Assembly: GCF_900078305.2 (NCBI RefSeq)
Contig: NZ_LT546028.1
Coordinates: 1 to 64,000 of the forward strand
Direction: 5' to 3'
DNA: 64,000 bases
DNA from: Corynebacterium bouchesdurhonense
Lineage (GTDB): Bacteria; Actinomycetota; Actinomycetes; Mycobacteriales; Mycobacteriaceae
Position numbers and translations under genes: made by a program. Below the pieces are notes generated by a model that ran no database searches, was not told the origin of the DNA, and was given only the letters and a program-made list of their open reading frames with translations. Positions within the stretch are counted from its first letter, which is position 1. The number at the start of each line of letters is the position of its first letter. Shown in pieces: positions 44,108 to 50,920 of the stretch.

Positions 44108-45022
44108 TTATTGAACGCCCAACGGCGGGGCGTGTGATTGTCGATAGTAGGCGTCTTCCATCTCTTGTGGGGTGATGTATCCCAATGACTCGTGCAGGCG
44201 GTGGTTGTTCCACCAGTACACCCAGCGAAGGGTCGCGATTTCGACTTCCCCAACCGACGTCCACGGCCGGTGGGGATAGATCAGCTCGGTCTTGTAGAGA
44301 CCGTTGACCGTTTCCGCCAACGCGTTGTCGTAGGAATCGCCGACGGTGCCAACGGACGGATCGATCCCAGCTTGAGCGAGTGCCTCACCGTAGCGGATGG
44401 ACACGTACTGCGAGCCGCGATCGCTGTGGTGTACTAGTCCTTCAGCGCGAAGATCACCTGCGTGATACAGAGCGTGCTCAAAAGCCTCAAGAGGCAGCTC
44501 ATCGGTGCGCATGCTCGCCCTGGTGGCAACCCCGACAATCTTGCGGGAGTACACATCGGTGATGAACGCGGTGTACGCAAACCCCGACAGGGTACGCACG
44601 TAGGTGATGTCAGCGACCCACAGCCGGTACGGCGCTGACGCGGTGAAGTCACGATTGACCAGATCAGGACGACGATCCGGGACATCAGCCCGAAGCGTTG
44701 TGATCGGAGTGCGGCCCCTTCTGCGGCCTTGGATGCCGGCGAGTTTCATCAACTGTGCCGTCTGATCACGACCGATGTCCCAGCCAGCGCGCTGCATGGC
44801 CTTCCACATCTTGCGTACCCCGTACACGCTGAAGTTGTCCTCGAAGACTCTCACCAATTCGGGGATAAGCAGCGCGTCTGACAAGCTCCTGGCCGACGGG
44901 GCTCGTGTTTTCGCTGCTCGGTAGCCGCGAGAGGTGATAAACCCACATTCTGTCTGCCATAACGTGCGACAGATGGCCTCGACCCCGAAGCGATCGCGAT
45001 ACGTGTCGATGTATTCGATCAT
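44108..45022 (-). CDS. IS3-family transposase OrfB (DDE integrase core)
   Basis: 304 residues. HTH_21 region (SVYGVRKMWKAMQRAGWDIG) followed by an rve integrase core: first Asp in LWVADITYVRT, second in VHHSDRGSQY, Glu in NALAETVNGLYKTE. All three catalytic residues are present, so the protein may be active. It begins with an ATG overlapping the orfA stop (ATGA); in most IS3 elements a -1 frameshift makes an OrfAB fusion. Confidence 0.93.
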   Translation of the reverse strand: MIEYIDTYRDRFGVEAICRTLWQTECGFITSRGYRAAKTRAPSARSLSDALLIPELVRVFEDNFSVYGVRKMWKAMQRAGWDIGRDQTAQLMKLAGIQGRRRGRTPITTLRADVPDRRPDLVNRDFTASAPYRLWVADITYVRTLSGFAYTAFITDVYSRKIVGVATRASMRTDELPLEAFEHALYHAGDLRAEGLVHHSDRGSQYVSIRYGEALAQAGIDPSVGTVGDSYDNALAETVNGLYKTELIYPHRPWTSVGEVEIATLRWVYWWNNHRLHESLGYITPQEMEDAYYRQSHAPPLGVQ

Positions 45023-45336
45023 CTTCTGGTGGGACGGTCGAGTTCCGCTGCGAAAAAAGCTGACGCGGTCTTTAAGATCTCGTTCGCCCTGCGCAACTCT
45101 TTGTTCTCCTGCCGCAGACGCTTCAGTTCGTCGTCAACCGACTCGCCAGTGCTCCGCTGAACATCGGGGGACGCTTTGACAGGTTTCAACCAGTTGTTGA
45201 GCGTGTGCGCCGAGACGCCGAGCTTCTCGCCGATCTCCTCCGCCGCCGCCCACTTCGAACACCCCTCAAGCTCAACGAGCTCCTCGGCTAACCTCACCGC
45301 CTTGTCCTTGAACTCGTCACTGAACTTCCTAGGCAT
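45019..45336 (-). CDS. IS3-family transposase OrfA
   Basis: 105 residues: a helix-turn-helix of the IS3/IS911 class (KFSDEFKDKAVRLAEELVEL, GVSAHTLNNWLKP) and a C-terminal leucine-zipper-like helix (LKRLRQENKELRRANEILKT). The site AGGAGGAT precedes the ATG. Binds the element ends and pairs with OrfB. Confidence 0.92.
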   Translation of the reverse strand: MPRKFSDEFKDKAVRLAEELVELEGCSKWAAAEEIGEKLGVSAHTLNNWLKPVKASPDVQRSTGESVDDELKRLRQENKELRRANEILKTASAFFAAELDRPTRR

Positions 45337-45511
45337 GATCCAATCCTCCTCTAGAAACGATCGGAACTAAACCCAGGACGCCTCAGACGAGGACAGCACC
45401 GGTAATGACCCGACACCGCGCGGCAGTCGCGATGACCTCGAACGCAAGAGGAGTGAGAGGTCAATTGCCGGTACGTTCCCGAACGCCCCGCCAGTCGCCG
45501 CGTAAAGCGAG

Positions 45512-45555
45512 TAGGCCACACGCCACCAGAAAACCATTCTGGAGGGCGGTGGCCT
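45512..45555. other. Structured element, copy A (possible small RNA or tRNA downstream structure)
   Basis: Three nested pairings GGCCAC/GTGGCC, CGCC/GGCG and CCAGAA/TTCTGG form a strong hairpin. A diverged copy lies at about 49042-49085 with matching stems that differ in sequence, at the same distance from a tRNA-Leu 3' end. No open reading frame fits it. Confidence 0.5.
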
Positions 45556-45576
45556 AGAAGCCGTGTTTGGAGGCGT

Positions 45577-45626
45577 GAAAACGCCCCGTTCTGGGCGAAA
45601 TCAATCCCAAAACGGGGCGTTTTTCA
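45577..45626. terminator. Bidirectional terminator downstream of the tRNA-Leu remnant
   Basis: AAAACGCCCCGTT pairs with AACGGGGCGTTTT, with Ts following on the plus strand and an equivalent run on the minus strand. Its counterpart after the intact tRNA-Leu is at 49109-49152. The rest of 45386-45794 holds only this, structure A and the tRNA remnant. Confidence 0.75.
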
Positions 45627-45722
45627 CTGTCGGACCACGAGCTCGTCCGAAATTCAATGGAAGCAAGAGTCAGCCGACGTAGTCGCGGGGGCTCGGAGGG
45701 AGTTTTCCGAACACTTTCAGAA

Positions 45723-45739
45723 AGTTCTCCGAAACCCCC
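45723..45739 (+). repeat. Near copy of the 17-bp element repeat
   Basis: AGTTCTCCGAAACCCCC, one mismatch from the copy at 49231-49247; a partial third copy AGTTTTCCGAA starts at 45701. In both places the word sits shortly before a tRNA-Leu 3' end. Confidence 0.75.
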
Positions 45740-45751
45740 AACAACACAGCG

Positions 45752-45784
45752 TGCCCCAGGTGAGACTCGAACTCGCAGTGGACG
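45752..45784 (-). pseudogene. Displaced 3' end of tRNA-Leu(CAA)
   Basis: 33 bp match the 3' part (acceptor arm and T arm) of the two intact tRNA-Leu genes at 49264 and 52476 with two mismatches, then diverge. This is the usual scar of site-specific integration into a tRNA gene. The IS21-family element begins ten bases further on. Confidence 0.8.
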
Positions 45785-45859
45785 TGTGTGAGAATGTGAG
45801 CGCTCTTCGAAATGTAGCCCACTGGCGCTCTTTGAAAAGTAGCCCAGTGTGGTCTTGGG

Positions 45860-46654
45860 TTATTGTGCCTGATGTGGTTGCGGGGCGGGGGTTGTTGCGG
45901 GGATTTCCCTGCCTTTGATGCGGTGGCTGGTGCCGCGGTGTTGGAAGATTTTGGCGTGGTGGACAATACGGTCAACCATCGCGGTGGCGACAGTGACGTC
46001 GCCGAAGCATTGCGCCCATTGGGAAAATGCCAGGTTGGACGTGACAATGATGGAGCCGTGTTCGTACCGGCGGGACACGAGTTGGAAGAACAGGTTCGCG
46101 GCGTCGGCCTCAACTGGGATGTAGCCGAGTTCGTCGATGATGAGCAGGTGGTAGCCGCTTAAGCGTTTCAAGGTTGGTTCCAACCTGCCCATCGCGTGTG
46201 CTTCGGTCAGCGTGTTGACCCACCCGGCGGCGGTGTCGAACAAGACCCGGTAGCCTTGCTGGGCTGCGGTGACGCCGAGTGCTGTGGCGAGGTGTGTTTT
46301 ACCGGTGCCGGGCGGGCCGAGGAGGACGACGTTTTCGGCGGTGGCGACCCACGCGCCCGTTTCAAGACGGGCGATCTCTGCCCGGTCGATTGCGGGTTGG
46401 GCGGTGAAGTCGAAGTCGGCGATGGTTTTTATCGAGGGGAAGCCGGCGCGTTTGACGCGTTGGGTGGCGCCGGATTCTGCTCTGGCGGTGGCTTCGACAG
46501 ACAGCACTGCGGCGAGGTATTCCTCGTGTGTCCAGGATTCGGCGCGGGCTTGTTCCGCGATGGTTGCGTGGATGCTGGCGATGCGGGGTGCTTTGAGCTG
46601 CCTGGCGTAGCGGTTAATTGTTGCGGTGGTGTCGTGTGCTGGGGTGCGGGTCAT
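45860..46654 (-). CDS. istB: IS21-family helper ATPase IstB
   Basis: 264 residues. AAA+ ATPase: Walker A LLGPPGTGKTHLATA (about 112), Walker B LLIIDELGYIP (about 172), sensor segment SIIVTSNLAFSQW. It selects targets and stimulates IstA. The gene overlaps the istA stop by 4 nt (ATGA). Confidence 0.95.
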   Translation of the reverse strand: MTRTPAHDTTATINRYARQLKAPRIASIHATIAEQARAESWTHEEYLAAVLSVEATARAESGATQRVKRAGFPSIKTIADFDFTAQPAIDRAEIARLETGAWVATAENVVLLGPPGTGKTHLATALGVTAAQQGYRVLFDTAAGWVNTLTEAHAMGRLEPTLKRLSGYHLLIIDELGYIPVEADAANLFFQLVSRRYEHGSIIVTSNLAFSQWAQCFGDVTVATAMVDRIVHHAKIFQHRGTSHRIKGREIPATTPAPQPHQAQ

Positions 46655-47877
46655 GCCGTGGTCCTTTTCGCAGGGCTTGAGGTGATGCGGTCATAGACGG
46701 TGAGGTCGGCGGCGGCGATGTCGAAGCTGGGTTTCGGTGCAGGCGTGGTTGCGCGCTGCTGGCGCATTGCTTTGGCCGCGGCCTGGTGGGCGGGGTCGGT
46801 GATTGTGCGGCCTTTCGCCCAGATTCTTTGGTGGGAGGCGATTGTTTCCCCGCCCGGGCCGGTCACGATGACCTGGTGCAAGGTGGTGTGCACCGTGACG
46901 AGTCGGTCGACGTAGGCGGGGTCGACGCTGTAGTGGTTGGTGTCGACGGTGACGTAGTAGTTACGCGGCAGCCGCACTGCGGGGCGGGTGCCGAAGGTCG
47001 GTGTGTATGGCGGTAGCGGCCGCATCCCGGCCCGATCTGTGGCGAAGGCTTCAGCTGGTGAAGTCTTCAACACCGCGTGTGTTCTCACGTTGGCAACGGT
47101 GGTGAACCAGTCGTCGAGCTGGGCTTGCACATCCTTCGGACTGCTGAAGCCCCGTGCCGGGAAGGACGCGGTTTTCATCTACCCGCTGTTGCTCTCCACG
47201 ATGCCTTTGGGTGCCGGGTCCCTGGTCGGGCTTTGCACGATCTTGCAGCCCAACGCGCCGGCGAACGCGATCACCGGTTCGCACAGTCTGGCTCTGCCGA
47301 TGCCGGATTCGCGGTCCCACACCAGTCGGGTGGGAACCCCTGTGAAGGTGTGCTCGAGGAGATCCCACATCCCGGCCAGAAGGTCGTCGGTGGTGCGCGA
47401 CGGCAAGATCCGCGCCCCGGCGAAACGGGAATGGGAAGCAACCATCACCAACACCGGCAGCTTGCGAAACGCTCCGGTGTCATCGGGCAGCCCGCCCGGA
47501 GCGAACGTCAGGTCGCACTGGATCTCATGTCCCGGCAGGTGGTCCAGCGTGTCGACCGGATCTGGTGGAAGGTATTCCGGGCGTATTTTGGCTACGTTTT
47601 TGCGGAACCATGATTCTGACCCTTCCCAACCGACGCGCTGAGCGATGACTTTCGCGTTCAACCGGGGCGACTCGGCCAACAGGGCGCGCACCGCCGGCTC
47701 ATAAGCGTCGAAACTCGTTGACCTGGCCGGGCGTGGAGAGTACTTCGGGGGAGAGTCAGACGTCAGAGCGCGTTCAACGGTTTTCTTCGCGCAGCCGACT
47801 TCCTCAGCGATCTTCCTGATTGATAGTCCCTGCCCACGCAGGAACCGAATTTGAGCCCATTGATCCAAAGAAATCAC
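46651..47877 (-). pseudogene. istA: IS21-family transposase IstA interrupted by an in-frame stop
   Basis: A 408-codon frame: HTH start (MISLDQWAQIRFLRGQGLSI), DDE core with Asp in EIQCDLTF, Asp in LVWDRESG and Glu in KGIVESNSG. Two codons beyond that Asn-Ser a TAG at 47179-47181 ends translation. The next codon is ATG and the remaining 175 codons (MKTASFPARGF onward, C-terminal IstA domain) continue in the same frame. So a single nonsense change, rather than a frameshift, separates the halves. Suppression or re-initiation could still make both parts; otherwise the element is immobile. A consensus sequencing error is possible. Confidence 0.9.
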
Positions 47878-47947
47878 CCATCCAATCTTTTTCGGATGGG
47901 CTACATTTCGAGGAGCGTTTTGGGCTACTTTTCAACGAGCGCTGACA

Positions 47948-48202
47948 GAGAAATCGGCCGATTTTTGACTCACCGCGTCATGCGCAGTGGCCAGCGCAGA
48001 CGACTAACAATCGAACGCCTGCGCGCATGGCCAACACCCGTAATGAGGGTCATAGAAGTGGGCCGGCATGCAACGAGGCCGCCCTTAAAGGGTGGATACG
48101 AAGGTGCCGGAAATTGATATTGGTCTGAGAGAGTGTTGCGTCGAAACTAGTGTCCATTAAGTACCTTGTTACATCCTCTCAACACCGGAAAGGCTCTGTA
48201 TC
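47948..48202 (+). other. Upstream region of the bacteriocin-like gene
   Basis: 255 bp of non-coding, comparatively AT-rich DNA. A TTGATATT segment near 48114 and TACCTT/TTACAT words near 48161-48173 could form a promoter; I cannot decide between them. A Shine-Dalgarno GGAAAGG lies just before the ATG at 48203. Confidence 0.4.
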
Positions 48203-48724
48203 ATGCGAAAACCTACTCGCAAACTTGCAAAAACGGCACGCGTCGCGGCTTCGGCGATAATGGCCACTGGTTTCATGTTCTCAATGACGCTTGGCACCGC
48301 CCATGCGGCCGACTCACAGGTATCGGAGCAGACAGTCCTGCTCGACGTACAACCGAATGCTTTGGACCGGCTCACAATGGACATCTCAGCATCTAACGGG
48401 ACCTTTGAAATCGACGGGTCGCAACCGCGGCTTATCGATGCCAACGGACAAGTAAGTCGCGTGTTCAAGACTGGAAAAGTAACACTCCCCGATGGCCAAG
48501 AAGCTGAGGTAACCTACACCGTGGCCTCAGACACGAAATTGGAGGCGCACGTTCGCCCAACCCGTGGATTGGATAGGGATTGTTTCGGGGATGCCCTAAT
48601 CCTTGGGGGTACGGTCGCAGGTAGCCTGATCGCAGCACCGGAAACTTTGGGTGCGTCCCTCGCGGCGGGTGCGGTTGTTGCAGGGTCAGAGTGGAATGCC
48701 CTTAACTCATGCTTCGGAAAGTAG
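48203..48724 (+). CDS. Secreted protein with C-terminal two-cysteine hydrophobic domain (bacteriocin-like candidate)
   Basis: 173 residues. A long, basic Sec signal peptide (about 1-35, ending GTAHA) is followed by a polar middle part (about 37-122) and a sharply different C-terminal segment: Cys127 (RDCFGD), 42 mainly hydrophobic Gly/Ala-rich residues (ALILGGTVAGSLIAAPETLG and on), then Cys170 three residues from the end (SCFGK). Such a disulfide-closed hydrophobic tail on an exported precursor is the layout of peptides released from larger precursors, such as SDP-type toxins, but no sequence family is recognised. A 64-residue membrane protein gene follows after 8 nt. Confidence 0.75.
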   Translation: MRKPTRKLAKTARVAASAIMATGFMFSMTLGTAHAADSQVSEQTVLLDVQPNALDRLTMDISASNGTFEIDGSQPRLIDANGQVSRVFKTGKVTLPDGQEAEVTYTVASDTKLEAHVRPTRGLDRDCFGDALILGGTVAGSLIAAPETLGASLAAGAVVAGSEWNALNSCFGK

Positions 48725-48732
48725 GGTGAAAG

Positions 48733-48927
48733 ATGAACGTAAAGGCGCTGCGTAAATCCGCGCTAGTTCTAATTATGGCCTTGATCCTCGGCGTTTTGGT
48801 GTACGAAGTATTCACTGGGTCACTGACTGTTAGTACGACCGTCGTTGCAGTGGGTGCTTTGGCATTTATGGCCTGGGGGTATTGGAAGGTTTCCCACGAG
48901 CGGCCGAGCACGGTCACAAACGGCTAG
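48733..48927 (+). CDS. Small two-helix membrane protein (immunity-like candidate)
   Basis: 64 residues: a short basic start, two hydrophobic helices (about 9-28, SALVLIMALILGVLVYEVF; about 33-52, STTVVAVGALAFMAWGYW) and a short polar tail. It begins 8 nt after the stop of the secreted two-cysteine protein, with GGGTGAAAG as the ribosome site, so the two are co-expressed. Size, topology and pairing resemble immunity proteins for membrane-active peptides; this is inference. Confidence 0.7.
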   Translation: MNVKALRKSALVLIMALILGVLVYEVFTGSLTVSTTVVAVGALAFMAWGYWKVSHERPSTVTNG

Positions 48928-49041
48928 TAAGAAGCTAAGGCGGGTGCTTTGGGCATCAGATTTTTTCCAAAGCACCAGCAAACGGCGCACGTCCCCATAC
49001 CGGTTTCTAGGAACACTTCGGTAGCCCCTGAGCGAAAATCA

Positions 49042-49085
49042 CAGGCCGCAAGCCGCCAGAAACGAGTTCTGGAGGTCGGCGCCCT
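49042..49085. other. Structured element, copy B
   Basis: A diverged duplicate of the hairpin at 45512-45555: CCAGAA/TTCTGG is conserved and the flanking GCCG/CGGC differs from copy A in a pairing-preserving way. It is followed by shared words CCTAGAAG and CGTGTT. It lies about 180 bp from the tRNA-Leu 3' end, as copy A does. Confidence 0.5.
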
Positions 49086-49108
49086 AGAAGTCGTGTTCGA
49101 GTGACGAA

Positions 49109-49152
49109 AACCGCCCGGAAATCGGTCTTAATTTGCCGACTTCCGGGCGGTT
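49109..49152 (-). terminator. Terminator of tRNA-Leu copy 1
   Basis: AACCGCCCGGAA pairs with TTCCGGGCGGTT, with TCGG/CCGA pairing inside. On the minus strand it is followed by TTCGTC after the TT of the arm. Downstream of the tRNA gene. No protein gene is seen in 48928-49263. Confidence 0.7.
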
Positions 49153-49230
49153 GACGTTTAGAGAAGCTCTTTTTACCAGCGGGTTTCGTCTCTGTTTGCC
49201 GAAAACAAACGTAGAGGGGCCTCCGGAAAA

Positions 49231-49247
49231 AGTTTTCCGAAACCCCC
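49231..49247 (+). repeat. 17-bp element repeat, reference copy
   Basis: AGTTTTCCGAAACCCCC, preceded by CGGAAAA so that CGGAAAA/TTTTCCG also forms a short hairpin. Exact inverted copy at 42798-42814, near copy at 45723-45739. Confidence 0.8.
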
Positions 49248-49263
49248 TGCCAGGAAAAAGTTA

Positions 49264-49337
49264 TGCCCCAGGTGAGACTCGAACTCACACTGGACGGGTT
49301 TTGAATCCGTTGCCTCTGCCAATTGGGCTACTGGGGC
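49264..49337 (-). tRNA. tRNA-Leu(CAA), copy 1
   Basis: 74 nt: a 7-bp acceptor GCCCCAG/CTGGGGC, a perfect 5-bp T stem GTGAG/CTCAC with TTCGAGT loop, anticodon loop TTCAAAA giving anticodon CAA, and discriminator A without encoded CCA. The variable arm is only 5 nt, unusual for tRNA-Leu, and the last anticodon-stem pair is A-C. Identical to copy 2 at 52476-52549. Serves as an integration site. Confidence 0.88.
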
Positions 49338-49490
49338 GAGTCCATGAAAACACATTAACCATCGTCGACAGCGAAAACTGCAGGCCCGCCCAATGTGTCT
49401 GTCATTGCGACGGGCCAGCCAGAGTACGCGCGAAACCCACGGCCCCTTGTTCATCGAGCTGTACGCTCAAGGTGAGAGAAGGGAGACCCT

Positions 49491-50828
49491 ATGTCTACTG
49501 CTATCGGAGCTGATGGCGCATCGAATCCCGGGGCGGGCGGTTTTTCTGGTGAAGACATCGCCGCCAGCGAGAAGCTGTCCGGAATCTATCTGCGGGTGGC
49601 CGTCGGTGCGCTGCTAGTCAATATCGCGATGGCCGTGTCGTTCACGGCGATGAGCTTTTTCACCCCGGTGATCTTGTCGCAATTCCCGGAGTTCACGAGC
49701 TCGTCGTTCCTCGTCTACTACACGCTGCTCGGTGTGTCATCGGCTTTGGCGATGCCAGTGGCAGGTCAGCTGGTGGACAAGCTGAAGGCACAGGGACTGC
49801 TCATTATCGGCGGAATCATTGCTGCGGTGGGGCTAATCATCTTTGGGCTGTCAACGTCGCTGTGGATGTTCTACCTCGCCGGCATCGTGATCGGTGTCGG
49901 TGTGGGCCTTTCTGCACAGTATGTGCCCATCGTTGTGGTCAACCGATGGTTCTTCCGGAATAAGGGCACCATCATGGGTGTCGTCTTGGCTGGCTCCGGG
50001 GTGGGAGGCATGATCCTCGGAATCGGCATGCCATATCTCTTGGATTCAGTCGGCTGGCGCGCCGCCTCATTCTTCCTCGCGGCATTCATGGCGGCGTTCA
50101 CGTTACTTCCGGCGATCTTCCTGGTGCGCAACTCCCCACTGGATTATCAAATCCCCGGCTACGGCGAGACGGCTGTCAACGCTGATGAAGCCGCCGACGT
50201 CTCCGGAGTCGAGCCGGGCTTGACCCAAAAAGAAGCGTTCTCGGTGCCCTGGTTCTACGTGCTCATCGCGTCCTACTTTCTCTTCGGCATGACGTACGCG
50301 ATGACGCAGCACTTGGTGGCGTACCTGTCTGGCACTCCGTGGGGCATCTTTGTCTCCTCCAGCAAAATCTCCGCGGTGGTCATCACCGCGACTCTGAGTT
50401 TGATCGTGTTCAAACCGCTGATCGGCTGGTTGATCGACAAGATGGGGCTTCTACCGGCGATGTGGCTGACCTTGGGAGTGGCCGGTGTTGCGGTGTTCAT
50501 CTCCACCTGGGTCACCTACTTCATTCCGTACCTTGTCCTCATCGTCATTATGTCCCTGGGCACTTCGAACGGTACGGTGTCTCCCCCACTCGTCGCGCAG
50601 GCGACGTTCGGGCAGCGTGACTTCTCTAAGATCTGGGGTGTGCTCGGCATGGCCTACCCCATCGGCTTGGCGGTAGGAACACCGTTGTGGGGAGCGTTCC
50701 CAGACAAATTCGGTTCTTATGGTGCCGGCTTCGTCCTCGTCCCGTTCGTGACGGTCATCTTCATGATCGGATTCACGCTCTCGGTCAAGAAAACCCGCAA
50801 GCTGTGGGCGAAGAATCAGAAGAAGTAG
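49491..50828 (+). CDS. MFS transporter, oxalate:formate antiporter (OFA)-like
   Basis: 445 residues with twelve predicted membrane helices. The overall pattern (VYYTLLGVSSALAMPVAGQL, VNRWFFRNKGTIMGVVLAGS, SVPWFYVLIASYFLFGMTYA) is that of the OFA branch of MFS monocarboxylate carriers. Probably moves a small carboxylate; the neighbouring, convergent acylglutamine aminoacylase suggests a role in uptake of its substrate or release of its products, by inference. A ribosome site GGGAG precedes the ATG. It lies in DNA bounded by identical tRNA-Leu repeats. Confidence 0.88.
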   Translation: MSTAIGADGASNPGAGGFSGEDIAASEKLSGIYLRVAVGALLVNIAMAVSFTAMSFFTPVILSQFPEFTSSSFLVYYTLLGVSSALAMPVAGQLVDKLKAQGLLIIGGIIAAVGLIIFGLSTSLWMFYLAGIVIGVGVGLSAQYVPIVVVNRWFFRNKGTIMGVVLAGSGVGGMILGIGMPYLLDSVGWRAASFFLAAFMAAFTLLPAIFLVRNSPLDYQIPGYGETAVNADEAADVSGVEPGLTQKEAFSVPWFYVLIASYFLFGMTYAMTQHLVAYLSGTPWGIFVSSSKISAVVITATLSLIVFKPLIGWLIDKMGLLPAMWLTLGVAGVAVFISTWVTYFIPYLVLIVIMSLGTSNGTVSPPLVAQATFGQRDFSKIWGVLGMAYPIGLAVGTPLWGAFPDKFGSYGAGFVLVPFVTVIFMIGFTLSVKKTRKLWAKNQKK

Positions 50829-50867
50829 CTCGCAGACTTCAGCGCTAGCATCGTGCCGACACACGAA

Positions 50868-50898
50868 ATCGGCCCCGAGGGGAAGCCTCGGGGCCGAT
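50868..50898. terminator. Bidirectional terminator between MFS and amidohydrolase genes
   Basis: A perfect 13-bp stem (ATCGGCCCCGAGG, 50868-50880, with 50886-50898) and a 5-nt loop, between convergent genes. A copy of the dispersed word GTCGATAAGC begins two bases after it. Confidence 0.85.
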
Positions 50899-50920
50899 AG
50901 TCGATAAGCGGGGGCGCGCC

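Larger units (their letters stand above)
44083..45385 (-). mobile_element. IS3-family insertion sequence
   Basis: 1303 bp bounded by imperfect terminal inverted repeats: left starts TGAAGCGTCCTGGTTTTC, right (reverse complement) TGAGGCGTCCTGGGTTTA, about 21 of 24 bases alike. It encodes OrfA and OrfB on the minus strand. No target-site duplication is seen (CTG versus GAC), consistent with a later rearrangement that removed the rest of the IS21-type host element. Confidence 0.88.
45795..47947 (-). mobile_element. Complete IS21-family insertion sequence with 5-bp target duplication
   Basis: 2153 bp. Terminal inverted repeats start TGTGAGCGCTCTTCGAAA (left) and TGTCAGCGCTCGTTGAAA (right, reversed), and each end has an internal second copy containing GAAATGTAGCCC or GAAAAGTAGCCC, as expected for IS21. 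GAGAA flanks both sides (45790-45794 and 47948-47952), so the insertion is recent and undisturbed. Encodes IstA (interrupted) and IstB. Confidence 0.93.

Noticed and set aside
42660..48117. Loose 20-bp similarity GGTACAAAGGTGACGGAAA versus GGATACGAAGGTGCCGGAAA as an att pair
   Set aside because: About four mismatches and no recombinase context at either site; weaker than the 17-bp repeat and tRNA evidence.
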